Source: Spongospora subterranea (taxonomy: Eukaryota > Endomyxa > Phytomyxea > Plasmodiophorida > Plasmodiophoridae). From it: 22,361 nt of DNA. The DNA lies in assembly GCA_900404475.1 (NCBI GenBank), contig OUQQ01000299.1, forward strand, positions 7,157-29,517, written 5' to 3'. Positions 9,013 through 19,344 of this stretch are shown here, piece by piece. The notes under the pieces are model-generated. The model was not told the DNA's origin and did no database searches. It saw nothing but the letters and a program-made list of their open reading frames with translations. The translations under genes were made by a program, and so were the position numbers. How positions within the stretch are numbered: position 1 is the first letter of the stretch; every line of letters begins with the position of its first letter.

Positions 9013-12000
9013 TCATTCCCCTCTGAGTAACTGTCGATTTGTTGACTGTCAAAATGGATTTCTATGTCACCTCCACTATTTTGTCTTTGAGTTGACCTAA
9101 ACCCGTCGTTAGTTTCGCGATTCGTCGCTGATCCCGATCCTGTAGCTGATCGCACAACTGGCCGATTTCCTTGCCCACACCCGCCGTCCCTGGCCAATCT
9201 GGCTTCGAAGCGAGGATCGCTTCGTAATACGACGTGATCCAGGACCTCACACGTTCATCGCTCTGGATCTCGTCGGCCAGCAGCTCTGCATCCATCCCCG
9301 ATCAGGATCGTGTTGTTCTCTCGGGCGGCGCCACACTGACCTCGATATATTCGTTGGATCATATCGGGGAACACCGCCAACGGATTGCCTTCCAGCTCTT
9401 TCTCCAACGAGAACCTATGTCGTTCCGCTATGGTCCACATCTGCTCATCGTATTCCAGATCTGGAGTATCGTCCTCTCTCTGCACCAGAACGTGTCAATT
9501 CCACGGGTTGTCGCCAAACCGCCAGTTCTTCGAACCCTCAAAAATTCCAAACTTTTTCAAAAATCGGTGGGTTTGTGAAAACGTCAAACAGTTTGGCTGT
9601 TCTACGAGGAGTTTTTCCATTTCGATCTTCACGTCCAATTGTAGACAAAATGTCGCGGTTCTCGACATATTGTGCTTTCAAAATTGGATTTTCTTCAAAA
9701 CTTTGACTATCGTTTTTGCCAAACTAATTTCGGACAGTCGTTCGAATTAGATCAGGAAATAACGCTAAGATTTGTGGTTCGTACAGGAGATGGAAAAATA
9801 TCAATATTGGCAAACATGGAGTCGTCATTGGCGGCGGCGATGAATGATTCCATTGATGCGATGGCGGTTCTGACGGCTTGATGTGTGAGGCGACAGGACG
9901 ATCTCAAGGTTCTAGCGGCGGTCGCTCGCTGGTCGTTCTCGATCTGATCCCACAACTGTGTGACAGCGGCAAACAGCGGTTTCGAGATCAACGGATCGGC
10001 GCCTGATTGGCCAAACGAACACCGCTAACCTGTACGAGCTGCTGGGCCGGGCCATATTCCAGGACGCCTGGCGTCTTCGCCGGCCTAAACACGCAATCGT
10101 GGCGCAATTCCTCTGCGACGACATGATCCGCTATCCTCTGGACAACCGATCCGATCTCCTCATCTGAGTCAGTCCGTTCTCAGTCCGTTCATCGCAAACG
10201 CAAACACCGAAAAACATCAACAATGGGCGTCGGTTCCGTGGAAACCGAATCGGGACTCGTTTGGCCCAAACGTCAAGGAACATTACCACAATATCTGATG
10301 ACGAGGACCGAAGGATCGGACGACACAATGGCGTCGGTGACGGGATCAGGGACGTTAACCAGTACCCAGGATTGTGTTGGCGGTGCAAGGCGATTCGCCG
10401 CCTCCGTCAACAGCGATAACGGCGCCGGGTTCTTGGCGTGGTTCAGCGCTTTACTCGCCGATTTCAGCCAGTCCACATCGCTTCCGCCTGGTCGCCCAAT
10501 CACCACAACATATTCAGTGCCCGTCGACCAACGATCCCAGAAACTGTGGCGAAAACACAGAAATCACCATCGGTTCCGGATTTAATTCGCTCCAGTGCAG
10601 CGTCGAACTGAAGCGTCGGGACGATGAACTGCTGTTGAACCGATTCCCCGATCGAACTCGTGTTCGGTCCCGACAATATCATCTTCACGATCGTGTTAGG
10701 CACTGAACGATAGACGTCAATCAGTTGCTCCCGCGAACCGATCGCGGTCGCGATCGTTTTCCTGACGTACGTCTGGTCGGGTGCTGTTTGACGGGGCCGG
10801 AGTCGACGGCGCGCTGGCAATGCGCCACGAACTCGGGAATCGTCGGATACAGGCACGGTCTGGCCGACAGATATCCCTGGATACGTTCAGGGGAAACCGC
10901 AATCGTTTCCACATCGTCGTCGATATTCCCGAACAACATTTCGTGTCTGTGTCGCACGAGATCAAACTCGGAAACCGTGTTTTCCGATCGGCGAAGGCGG
11001 TGCTAATACTGTACCTGGGTTGACGACGACAATAGTCGATATTGACCAGAATACGTTTTAGGATTCCCCGGCAGAATCTGGTCGTTGGCGCTATAGCCTG
11101 GCGACACACAACCGAATGATCGATGGGCGGGAATGGGTGTCGTCGGGCTATGGGGCAACGAACCTGATCGTCCTGGCTAACGACGGCGGCGGTGGCGATC
11201 TGGCGATTAGCCCAGTCGGCCACCGATCGATCGGCGTCCAACTGCCGGCAGCGATCGTCATATTGACCCAGCCAGAGCCGGTGGGCCACCCGACGGTCGT
11301 CGCGATCGAACGACTCCTGGACCTGTCGCGACTCCCACAATCTCGCACGATCGGCGTCGTCCCCTGCCCGATATCATCAACTCGCCAATCGTCGCAGATT
11401 CAGTTTCAAACGGCCCACGACTCCGAACGGCGTTGCCCCGAATTCCCAAAATTCAATCCGTTTTCAACTTTTGTTAGAAACAAAATAAAAAACGCATTTT
11501 TACTGCGATCAATTGGAAAAGCAAACGATTTTTCACTCAAATCAAAGACAAAAACGGGTCGTAAAAAAAATACACAATTGTGAAAATGGTGTGAAGATGT
11601 AATGGGATAAATACTGGGTTTATGAGGGATATCGATCTGTGCGACTTGTTCAGCGGCGTCGTCATCACCCTGTTGTTGCCTGGCCATCTCCAGGAGTTTC
11701 TGTCGCCGAATCAGAGTCTGTTTCCGTCCCCATCGCTCGGCTTCAGCGCGATTCTTCAACTGCGCGCCCACGAGAACGTCAATTGGGGGAGCGTGAAACC
11801 CATTTCCGTACCGATTCCACAATGTTCCTGGCTTCCTCGTCCATCACCTGTTGCGTCGGTAACCGACGCGATAGCGTCTCGATCAGCGCCAGTACGTCGC
11901 CATCGTGATCGACCGGAACGGCGCGCCGCCGAACATCATCGTTGTCATCACAATCTGGCGCCACGCTCGACAGACGTCGGACGTGATCGTCAAAGACGGT

Positions 12001-13326
12001 CTGCGATCCGGATCAGATCAACGAAATCACCGTTTCTGGCTGACGAAACAGCGTCATTCCGAAACAAAAAAAAACAGATTCCCATCGAGTCCCAACAACT
12101 ACAGTGGTCGAACGCGTTCATTTTGAAAAAACAACAAAACGCGAATAGTGTTTTACGAGATCATGGCGGCACGATTCAGCGACAATCCGACCGGCATTTA
12201 CCGATCGATTCTCCCTGATGTGTCGGGCTTTCAGTTCGGCAACTAACTGAGACATCGTCATCGACAGAGTCAGTGGCGATTAATGGGTGTGACAGAATTT
12301 CGCAACGGTTTCTGGGGCGATGATGTTGTTCCACGATGTTTCTGGGAAATTGATTACCTGGTTCCGCTCGTTGGCCATCTGCAGCCGCCGTTGACGGGCC
12401 ACAGCACGCCTGTGCTCGATCCGGTCGTCGCGACGCTTTTTGCCAATCTGCCCTTGACACACTCAGTTCCGGATTGCACATCGAATACGCCAGCACAGTG
12501 TGTGTGCTGTTCGACCTGTCGGTCGAGAACCGATTGGTGCAGCTCCCGAATGGCGATCCGCTGATCGGCTCGTTCACGAGCTAACTCCGCTTCGACCTCG
12601 ATCTCGGAAATCTGATTTCCACGTCAGATCGTCGACCACACAAACGACAGCGATTGGTCCAATGAACGCGGTTCGGTTTTGTGGGTTTTGGTTTTGGCCT
12701 CACCTTTTGCTGTTCGTAGAACCGTCGCAGAATTAGGGTTTGGGACGGTACCGGTCGGGAATCAGAATCGGTGACCATCTCGGTCAACAGATCGTCGCGA
12801 TCAATCTTCGTCGATACGTTGTCGTCGTGGCGCAATTCACCGACTTCCTCTGTTTTCATCAACTGCACCAGGGAAAAACGGGTTCGGTTTCCAAGACAAC
12901 ATATCGCTGAAGGGAGAGGAGCTACTTTATCGAGGTTGTGTTGGACGGACGATCGTATTCGAGCGATGAGATGAACCGCCGATTTCGGTCGGGCAAAGAT
13001 GATGTCGTTGACGAGTCGTTTCGACAGAGATACCGATAGCGATAGGAGAAGGTCGGTGGACAATTGCGAGAAATTCGACAGGATCGTCTGCGGTTGACGA
13101 TCGTCGCGATACCTGAACGAGGGGGAGTCAGCCGAGGGCGAACGGCGAAATGGCTCGTCGGCGACCTGCGCTGGACCGACGAGGGAATCAGCCCCAGGCG
13201 ATGGAGAATGAGCGAGAACCGGAACCCGTTGCTGAATTGGGCGGCGATCGATTGCGATCGGTCGACGATGTGTTGGTCCAGTGTGTCGACCCATTCCATC
13301 ACGCCGTCGCTCGACGCCTTCATCAT
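9013..13326 (-). CDS. SPEF2: SPEF2/CPC1-like central-apparatus protein of the flagellum
   Basis: Exons read on the minus strand: 13326-13166, 13112-12704, 12611-12516, 12447-12358, 12246-12192, 12039-11998, 11954-11800, 11759-11669, 11363-11164, an exon ending 11015, 10966-10808, 10772-10529, 10487-10287, 10163-10030, 9955-9785, 9479-9341, 9285-9071, 9030-9013. Phases match at every junction except around 11163-11147. The N-terminus is a CH-type domain (VMEWVDTLDQ, AQFSNGFRFSLILHRLGL, TILSNFSQLS, ARPKSAVHLIARIRSSVQ) aligning in order with that of SPEF2. Next come coiled-coil exons (KKRRDDRIEHRRAVARQRR, LKARHIRENRS, LWESRQVQESF), then an adenylate-kinase-like part with KMILSGPNTSSIGES, where the P-loop Lys is Glu. 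The C-terminal helical exons (LWDQIENDQRA, SWITSYYEAIL) match the helical region of SPEF2. The length, about 900 aa, is half that of vertebrate SPEF2 (about 1800). SPEF2/CPC1 acts in the C1b projection of the axoneme. Residue 1 could equally be the second Met. Confidence 0.85.
9480..9784 (-). other. Long AT-rich intron of the SPEF2-like gene
   Basis: A 305-nt phase-0 intron (GTACGA to GTGCAG) between coding exons 9955-9785 and 9479-9341. It is much richer in A/T than the exons on either side and is several times the usual intron length here. I see no ORF or RNA motif. Confidence 0.6.
11364..11668 (-). other. Long AT-rich intron of the SPEF2-like gene
   Basis: A 305-nt phase-1 intron (GTGATG to GGGCAG). 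Splicing joins MARQQQ to GDDADRARLWESR, restoring a continuous coiled coil. The interior is T-rich and has no supported exon. Exon DNA just before the donor and just after the acceptor shares GACGACGCCG, so an alternative junction is conceivable. Confidence 0.6.
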
Positions 13327-13538
13327 CCGCTGATACTCTCCCGAGCGATAAGTACAGCAATTGATCGATTATCGGCACCAGCGTTCACCGCCGAACGCAA
13401 CCAAAAACCGACACGATCTCCGTTATTGAAAACGGGAAACGGTTTGTCCATTCCTGCCGAGATCATTGTTAGAGTCGCTGAAAACTGTACGGGCCAAGTC
13501 AATAAGGGTTCAATTACATTCGAGAGTTAATCTCGTAA

Positions 13539-13769
13539 TCAGCTGTTGTGAACAATTATCGTGGTGTGTGGGAGTGTTTCATGGTGATTCGGTCGGGATC
13601 CAATGCTGACCCCGATTTGCATGATCGCGCATGCCAACGGGTTCTTGATCCGGTTGGACTTCTCCTCATTCCCCAGATATATGTCCTCTCCCTTAAACTG
13701 CCTTCAAAATCGAACGAAACCGGTGCCGGAACAGGCTTCGAACTCCTTCTCGGTTATCGAGATGGCCAT
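13539..13769 (-). CDS. Hypothetical small protein, tentative
   Basis: From the ATG at 13769 the frame reads MAISITEKEFEACSGTG and is followed by two stops within about 30 nt. A 24-nt intron (13715-13692) would join in phase 0 to GEDIYLGNEEKSNRIKN, ending at 13539. A 59-nt intron would instead join to EVQPDQEPVGMRDHANRG with an earlier stop. Both versions look coding; the longer intron fits the local norm better. No family is recognised. It lies about 213 bp upstream of the SPEF2-like start on the same strand. Confidence 0.3.
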
Positions 13770-14330
13770 TGCTCTATTCCTGTATCGAGATCACTTCATG
13801 GACTGTTCATAACTGGACAATGTTATCGTCCTATGATTACCCCAATTGTCAATTATCGCATGTGTTTGTACGATTTCTGCACCGGGATCTGCCAATGATA
13901 AATCCTTTTGGTGTGGCTCTGATTTCTAGGAAAGAAGGTTGTCACAGAATCATTTTTAGAAAAAGCACACGGTGTTGCAGGATCATCCTGATTCCAGGTG
14001 AATCAACGCCAGACCGACTACGGTCGGTTCAATGTTCGACACTGGAGAGGTCGTATGGCGCTACCGTTGACGACACGCAAATGGTCCTGGGCCGATCCAG
14101 GATAGTCAAATGATGCTTGAGAGTTCCTGAGAGGTTTTATACGTTGCCCGGACGTTGGATTCATTGATGGTAAAACTTGGTCAGCGAATCTGTAGGCACA
14201 GGATGTACTATTGAACGGTAGAAGATGATGGTAGGATTTCCAGGCAAACTTCTGTTGTAGTTTGTGTTCTCTGGGTGCTGACCATATGATTGGGAAAACT
14301 TTGAACTTATCTGCTGACTTCTACAAGACC
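13770..14330. other. No supported gene; fragmentary coding signals
   Basis: Both strands have 100-115-codon open frames that overlap one another, and none has convincing start, splice or composition support. The minus strand at about 13900-13790 (ADPGAEIVQTHAIIDNWG) could be an upstream exon of the 13769 gene. Confidence 0.35.
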
Positions 14331-14334
14331 TAAC

Positions 14335-14610
14335 ACGGAGCCGTATCTTGAGAAGAGATTGTCTGTGGTTGGCAGATACCTGGACGGGGGACTGAGCCCC
14401 GACCATAAATCGGGTGGCTACGCCATTGTCAAGCGAGATGACCATGAACACTATGCTGTGGCGATTACCATTAGTATCGAGTTGAAGTGGATATACTTTC
14501 CTCATTCAAAGTTCTTTGGCAATCTGACGTTTGAAAAACTGATCATTAATTCGATACGTTTCGAATGGGACCGAATTGGTTGTCAGTTATTGCCTAATGG
14601 GACTTCGTAA
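14335..14610 (+). other. Likely exon, hypothetical protein ending at 14610
   Basis: The plus frame reads VVGRYLDGGLSPDHKSGG, HEHYAVAITISIELKWIYF and FEWDRIGCQLLPNGTS before the TAA at 14608-14610. Composition (aromatic, alternating hydrophobic) suggests a folded domain. An acceptor at about 14372 (TTGGCAG) may begin the exon. A minus-strand frame at 14505-14161 is also open, so the strand is not certain. No family is recognised. Confidence 0.35.
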
Positions 14611-14894
14611 TCTGAAGGTCATCAATTCACCACAATCTAATCATAGATTTTTCATGAAGTCTGTGAACATTGAAATATCGCTTGGAGATCATTGACTGCC
14701 CCGAGTAGTCAAAGTGATCTGCAGGGAATGTGACCCAGTATCGGTAGAACGTTTGTTAGAGAAAGGATGATTTCCGACATTTGCGCTATGGCCGTTTATT
14801 GTTCCACCAGTCCGGTTCTTTGATCGACGCAAAAGCACCCGCCAAATATGCATCGAAGCAATCCAATCGTAGATCGCTGAATCTTCTTATCCCA

Positions 14895-15308
14895 TGTTAA
14901 GTGTTGCTCGTCAAGTTCAACCGCCATTATAGCTTCATCTTTCTATGGTGAAATTGTCTATCAGATTTCCCATTCACCATTTTATTCTTGGCTAACTTAC
15001 ATATAGCTTTTGGAGTTGTCCGCATAAAAACCAGTGAATGCGATATAATAACTGATGATGACAGCGATTATCAGTCAAACAAACCCATCAAAGCAGTCAC
15101 CGCTGAGGTACCATCTCAAGTTTTAAGTCATTGGGTTTTGATAATGCCTCGCCAATTTTTAAAATGTCAGCGATTGATTGCATAGCCTGTTGATGACGAT
15201 CAGAGTAAACCGGCTTTTGATCCTAAATGGAGGTGGTCAAAAGCAAACCCCATTGTGGACTATGGACAACTCACAAACTTAATCACTAAATCCGGCCTGT
15301 TTTGCTGA
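14895..15308 (+). CDS. Hypothetical protein, 3' three exons
   Basis: Model: exon ending 14947 (CCSSSSTAIIASSFY), intron 14948-15006 (59 nt, ends ACATATAG), exon 15007-15119 (FGVVRIKTSECD, ITDDDSDYQSNKP), intron 15120-15185 (66 nt), exon 15186-15308 (PVDDDQSKPAFDPKWRW, to TGA). Phases are 1 and 0 and agree. The 5' end is not found; an in-frame stop lies just upstream of the first exon, so an earlier intron is needed. The product is hydrophilic with repeated DDD(S/Q) motifs and no recognised domain. The first intron and second exon are duplicated downstream at about 15512. Confidence 0.42.
14951..15085 (+). repeat. Diverged direct repeat, upstream copy (second copy 15512-15640)
   Basis: Both copies share TTGTCTATCAGATTT, then CCATTCA, then AACTTACATATAG (the acceptor) and a CAGTGAAT/CGAGTGAAT block. 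The duplicated unit covers an intron plus the start of the next exon. The downstream copy has stops in the corresponding frame. Identity is roughly 60-65 percent by eye. Confidence 0.6.
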
Positions 15309-15559
15309 ATCTGTCGCGACAATTGATCGAGTATCTCCACCTGACGAGCTTCCCCATCTTGCCCGAAGATCTCGGACGGAATGCGAATAACGTCCATCTG
15401 AATTCAGACCAGATCCTGATTAGAATCGACTCACAAATTCATTCACGAACATTACCGGGATATGGCCCTCATTTGGAGGGAATTTGGTCTGAACTGGTTT
15501 TGCCTATTGCAAAATTGTCTATCAGATTTTTCCATTCATCACTTTACTTGATTCCCTGA
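15302..15559 (+). other. Open frame beside the duplicated intron, tentative exon
   Basis: The frame reads RQLIEYLHLTSFPILPEDLG and SQIHSRTLPGYGPHLEG with good composition. It runs into the second copy of the duplicated intron (possible donor in CTG|GTTTTG near 15498). After that intron the exon frame stops quickly, so this copy is probably broken. Confidence 0.3.
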
Positions 15560-15639
15560 ACTTACATATAGATCGTGGAGCCGTTGGCACAACTTCGAGT
15601 GAATTTTGTTGATGAACTTATATTCTCTTTTCGGGTTCA

Positions 15640-16130
15640 TCGAGAAAAAAAGGCTGATTGGATAAACCCTATTGATCAAAGTCATAGCCTGATGATGACG
15701 CTCAACTAAACAAAACCTATTGAATGTATCTTTATGGATGTACCTTTTTTTGTATCTCCCTTTCACTGAACGATTGTCTCAAGTCTTCACTACTATCGGC
15801 GCGTATCTGATCCAGGTTACAATTGACTTGGGACTGTGCGACTAAGAATTTAACCGACTCCTGGCCCGAAGGAGGTGATCAAATGAAAAAACCTGATTTG
15901 TGGACGATGGACAGCTTACAAATTTACCTTCTACCACCGCCCCGTTAAGCTGAATCTGTTGAATACAATCAGAAAGTTGGAACTTCGGTGGCATAAAATC
16001 AATTACCAATAGCGCCATAGTGGCGACAATATAGAGAGTCATTGAAAGCATCAATGCTGATGGCACAAAATCAATTGATCAATGACCTCAGGAGTCAGGA
16101 CCAGGACCAGGAGGGGTGACACGTAGTGTA
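15640..16130. other. Intergenic, no gene recognised
   Basis: AT-rich DNA with short frames on the minus strand only. One of these (16066-15842) contains a hydrophobic stretch (LMLSMTLYIVATMALLVIDF) but lacks a promoter or splice context. A CAGGACCAGGACCAGGA mini-repeat lies at about 16096-16112, just before the minisatellite. Confidence 0.45.
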
Positions 16131-16700
16131 CATATACTGCCGTAACCGACGGTGGGGCATATAGGACTGGCGGCGTGCTCGGAGTGCACTCCTGAGTCTT
16201 GACTACTGCGGAGTGCGGCCAGTGTACATATACTGCCATAACCGACGGTGGGGCATATAGGACTGGCGGCGTGCTCGGAGTGCACTCCTGAGTCTTGACT
16301 ACTGCGGAGTGCGGCCAGTGTACATATACTGCCATAACCGACGGTGGGGCATATAGGACTGGCGGCGTGCTCGGAGTGCACTCCTGAGTCTTGACTACTG
16401 CGGAGTGCGGCCAGTGTACATATACTGCCATAACCGACGGTGGGGCATATAGGACTGGCGGCGTGCTCGGAGTGCACTCCTGAGTCTTGACTACTGCGGA
16501 GTGCGGCCAGTGTACATATACTGCCATAACCGACGGTGGGGCATATAGGACTGGCGGCGTGCTCGGAGTGCACTCCTGAGTCTTGACTACTGCGGAGTGC
16601 GGCCAGTGTACATATACTGCCATAACCGACGGTGGGGCATATAGGACTGGCGGCGCGTTCGGAGTGCGGGCAGGGTGCCGTAGCCAACGTGAGGCATATC
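16131..16700. repeat. Minisatellite, 96-bp period, about 6 copies
   Basis: CATATACTGCC recurs at exactly 16131, 16227, 16323, 16419, 16515 and 16611. Copies 2-5 look identical. Copy 1 has one visible change (GCCGTAACC for GCCATAACC). The sixth is partial and changed after 16650, and a degenerate seventh fragment follows to about 16700. Each unit contains the 12-bp palindrome GGAGTGCACTCC. Because 96 is divisible by 3 and the unit has few stops, long artificial reading frames run through it. The array ends about 100 bp before the ankyrin gene start. Confidence 0.95.
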
Positions 16701-16799
16701 ATGACAGTAATGACACCTTCCGTGACCCGTTAGGCAATACCGCGGCAATACAGTTGACGACTCCAATTTCCGCGGTCATCACCTTCATAATCCTTGTCG

Positions 16800-18951
16800 A
16801 TGTGGAAGTTCATGTTTTCGGGGGGCATTATAATACTGGTGGGATTGAGTTTTGGTGCCTCCTCCTCCGAACCGGGTTATCAAGACTTGATTGAGGCAAT
16901 TCAACAGGGGTCGCTATAGTGTATTCGTGTCGGAATTTTTCAAAAATGATCAATTACATTATTTAGATCTCCAATAGATGAGCAATTTGTCCGACAGATT
17001 AGACCCCAGTGCATTAATCGTTTCTATGATATCGTACATGACGGAATTGTTGGATCATGAGACTATTTCTAATATTATATCTCACTGATCAAATATCACA
17101 GGGCAAGTCAATGCCGTTGCACTCCATAGCACTTATCCACAGCCGGTAGTTTTGAGTTGACAATCTGTTATTCCCTGAAATATTAACAGGGAGGATGTGG
17201 CCATTATTTTATTCGATGTCGGGGCCGATGTATATTTAGCCGATATACAAGGGAATACTCCATTGCACTTCGCCTCTAATTTCGGCCTGTAAAATATGCC
17301 ACATTAGATGTCATCACCAATTATCTGACATTTTTATAGAGATAACGCCGCAAAGAAGATCATCGACATAATGAACCGCCACGACTCCATCAGGAGCAAG
17401 AATCAGAAGGTAAAACAACGAGAGCTTGACCGTACCAATAACGAGGGTGAAACTGCACTGCATTCGGCTGTTATGTCCAAGAAGTTGGTCGTATAAAGTG
17501 TGGCAGCCTGATCTGATATCGTTGATTGCTACTGTGTTTAGGATTGAGGTGGCCAAGACGTTGTTGACTGCAGGGGCCAATTCCATGATTACTGATCAAT
17601 ATGGGAATACAGTACTGCACCTCGCAGCATTGTTTGGCGGGTATACTGTTTACATTGTTCTGAACTCAAAATATCTCATCGAAATGTCACAGGACTGAGG
17701 AGATAATTATTGATATCATTAATGCGGCGAGGCCACGTGGAAATCAATTTATGTGCCAACAGCCCCAGATGACATCACGCTTGTATGCGTCTTTGATCGA
17801 TCAATTAAAAACAAAATATCGCCTGTATACTGTTCACATTTGGGTCAATCATATTCAACGCGCTAATTTTATCCACAGAAAGGATCTCGTACCTGCAATA
17901 ATCTGCAGGGCGATCGATTCAATTAATCTCAGGGATAGGCAGGGGCGCACTGCTCTTCTGAGAGCAGTGAGCTTTAAGCGGTTGGTCAAATTACTGCCTG
18001 GATCTCATCAGCACTTTTAACAATTTCTCTCTTATCTCCAGATATGATATCGCCAAAATTTTGTTTGAAAACGGTGCCGATCCCACAATATTTGAAATTG
18101 ATGGATTAACATTATTCGACCCCATCGTAGCACCGTTCCTGTATATCGCCCAAATCCCGACAAAAACTCAACTCTCGATTGAAGTACTTTCAGGACAGGC
18201 AAAAAGTTTTACTCAATGATACAGAATATTGAATTCAACCACAAATATAATGATGGCTCCACTCTTCTCCATTGTGCTATCAAGCGTTGGTTGGTCCCAA
18301 TTGTATTTGACACTGATTGGTTCCTCAATAACACTGATTTGTCAGGGAAGTGGTGGTCAAGAAGCTATTAGAAAGAGATGCCAATCCCAGTATTCAGGAT
18401 AAAAATGGGAATACAGCACTGCACCTGGCAGTAATGCATTATTTGTATTCTTCTATAATCTAGTTGAACTAGCAAACCGTCTAATGAATCATATCACAGA
18501 TCAATAGAAATGATTGCCCATATAATCCATGCGGGAGAATCGCGTCTTGTGGGCCAGGATGAGATGAATTATGAAAGAGTGGGCGGGTCATCGATTCCTG
18601 ATGACCGGTCAACTAACAACACATATATCTAAAGCATTGAATCCGCTGAATTAATCTCACAGGAAACTCAATCAATCTGGGGCGTGTCCAATATTCATCA
18701 ACGTTCAAAACTATAATGGGGAAACTGCTCTCTCTTTGGCAATTTCAGTTGAATGGTTTATCACATCTACTCGTGGTCGACCCCTTTCAACTAAATTTGC
18801 TAATCTGACCTATTTCAGGGTAGAAGGGGTTGAGTTGTTTTTGAAAATGGGCGCCAGCCGCACTATCAAGGCGCTGGAACTGGCGATTAAGAGGATGGAA
18901 AAATCAGGTTCCGAAGAAGCCGCAAAGATCGTCGAGCTTCTACAACATTAA
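16800..18951 (+). CDS. Secreted ankyrin-repeat protein
   Basis: ATG at 16800. Exon 1 (16800-16909) encodes a probable signal peptide (MWKFMFSGGIIILVGLSFGA, cleavage near FGA|SSS). Exon 2 is either 16967-17033 or 16998-17019. The rest is 17102-17145, 17190-17288, 17340-17483, 17542-17640, 17693-17824, 17879-17980, 18042-18183, 18225-18289, 18346-18444, 18500-18586, 18663-18755, 18819-18951, all in matching phase. The protein is about 456-471 aa. Ankyrin repeats are plain: GNTPLHFASNFGL, GETALHSAVMSKK, GNTVLHLAALFGG, GRTALLRAVSFKR, GSTLLHCAIKRW, GNTALHLAVMHYL, GETALSLAISVEW, each followed by xxVAKxLLxxGAN-type helices. Introns are 41-76 nt and nearly all phase 2. Ankyrin repeats mediate protein binding; the partner is unknown. 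There is no transmembrane segment after the signal peptide. Start choice rests on the signal peptide. Confidence 0.88.
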
Positions 18952-19344
18952 ATTGATAAACCATTGGCGTCTTTAGACAGGTTTCAGTGGGTTTTGTCGA
19001 ATTTCCAGCCCAACTCCTCTGCATCTCAGTGATGGTGGAAGCAGTTTGTCAATAATGAGGAGATATTACAAGTGTCGATACCCGATATCATAAAAACATC
19101 ACCTCGCCACATTCGCCCATTAGACCTAACCCCTGGAACAATGATGGTAATCCGATCGAAATTGAGTAGCCGTTAGTAAAGGTAGAACCAGATCATTCAA
19201 TCGGTCATCATTTTGGTGTAATATCGGAATCGCCCGATATTTCCCAATCCAGACCTCCTTGAGATGTTGTCGGGCACAAGAGTGTCCTGTTCGAGCTCGA
19301 TTTAGTGCACAAACCACATAATCAAGGACGCATTTTTAAAAGCA
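18952..19344. other. Downstream of ankyrin gene; one possible exon
   Basis: A plus frame at 19033-19176 reads WWKQFVNNEEILQVSIPDI and HIRPLDLTPGTMMV before a stop, with a possible donor GTTAGT at the end. It could be a 5' exon of the coding segment at 19345-19612. Otherwise nothing is recognised. Confidence 0.3.

Noticed and set aside
10223..11583. Plus-strand frames of 110-155 codons in the flagellar gene region
   Set aside because: The CG-rich palindromic word content keeps both strands open. Only the minus strand gives phase-consistent exons and SPEF2 similarity.
9480..11668. Two introns of identical 305-nt length as a possible intron-transposon pair
   Set aside because: Side by side they share no sequence beyond A/T richness, so the equal length is probably chance.
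15842..16066. Minus-strand frame with a hydrophobic segment as a membrane protein
   Set aside because: There is no promoter, splice support or coding composition outside the hydrophobic stretch.
16131..16700. CRISPR-like array
   Set aside because: The whole 96-bp unit repeats without unique spacers, and the DNA is eukaryotic.
16051..16702. Two long minus-strand frames (about 190 and 204 codons) with a 32-residue repeat
   Set aside because: They follow from a 96-bp minisatellite whose period is divisible by 3. Two frames stay open at once, and there is no start or splice context.
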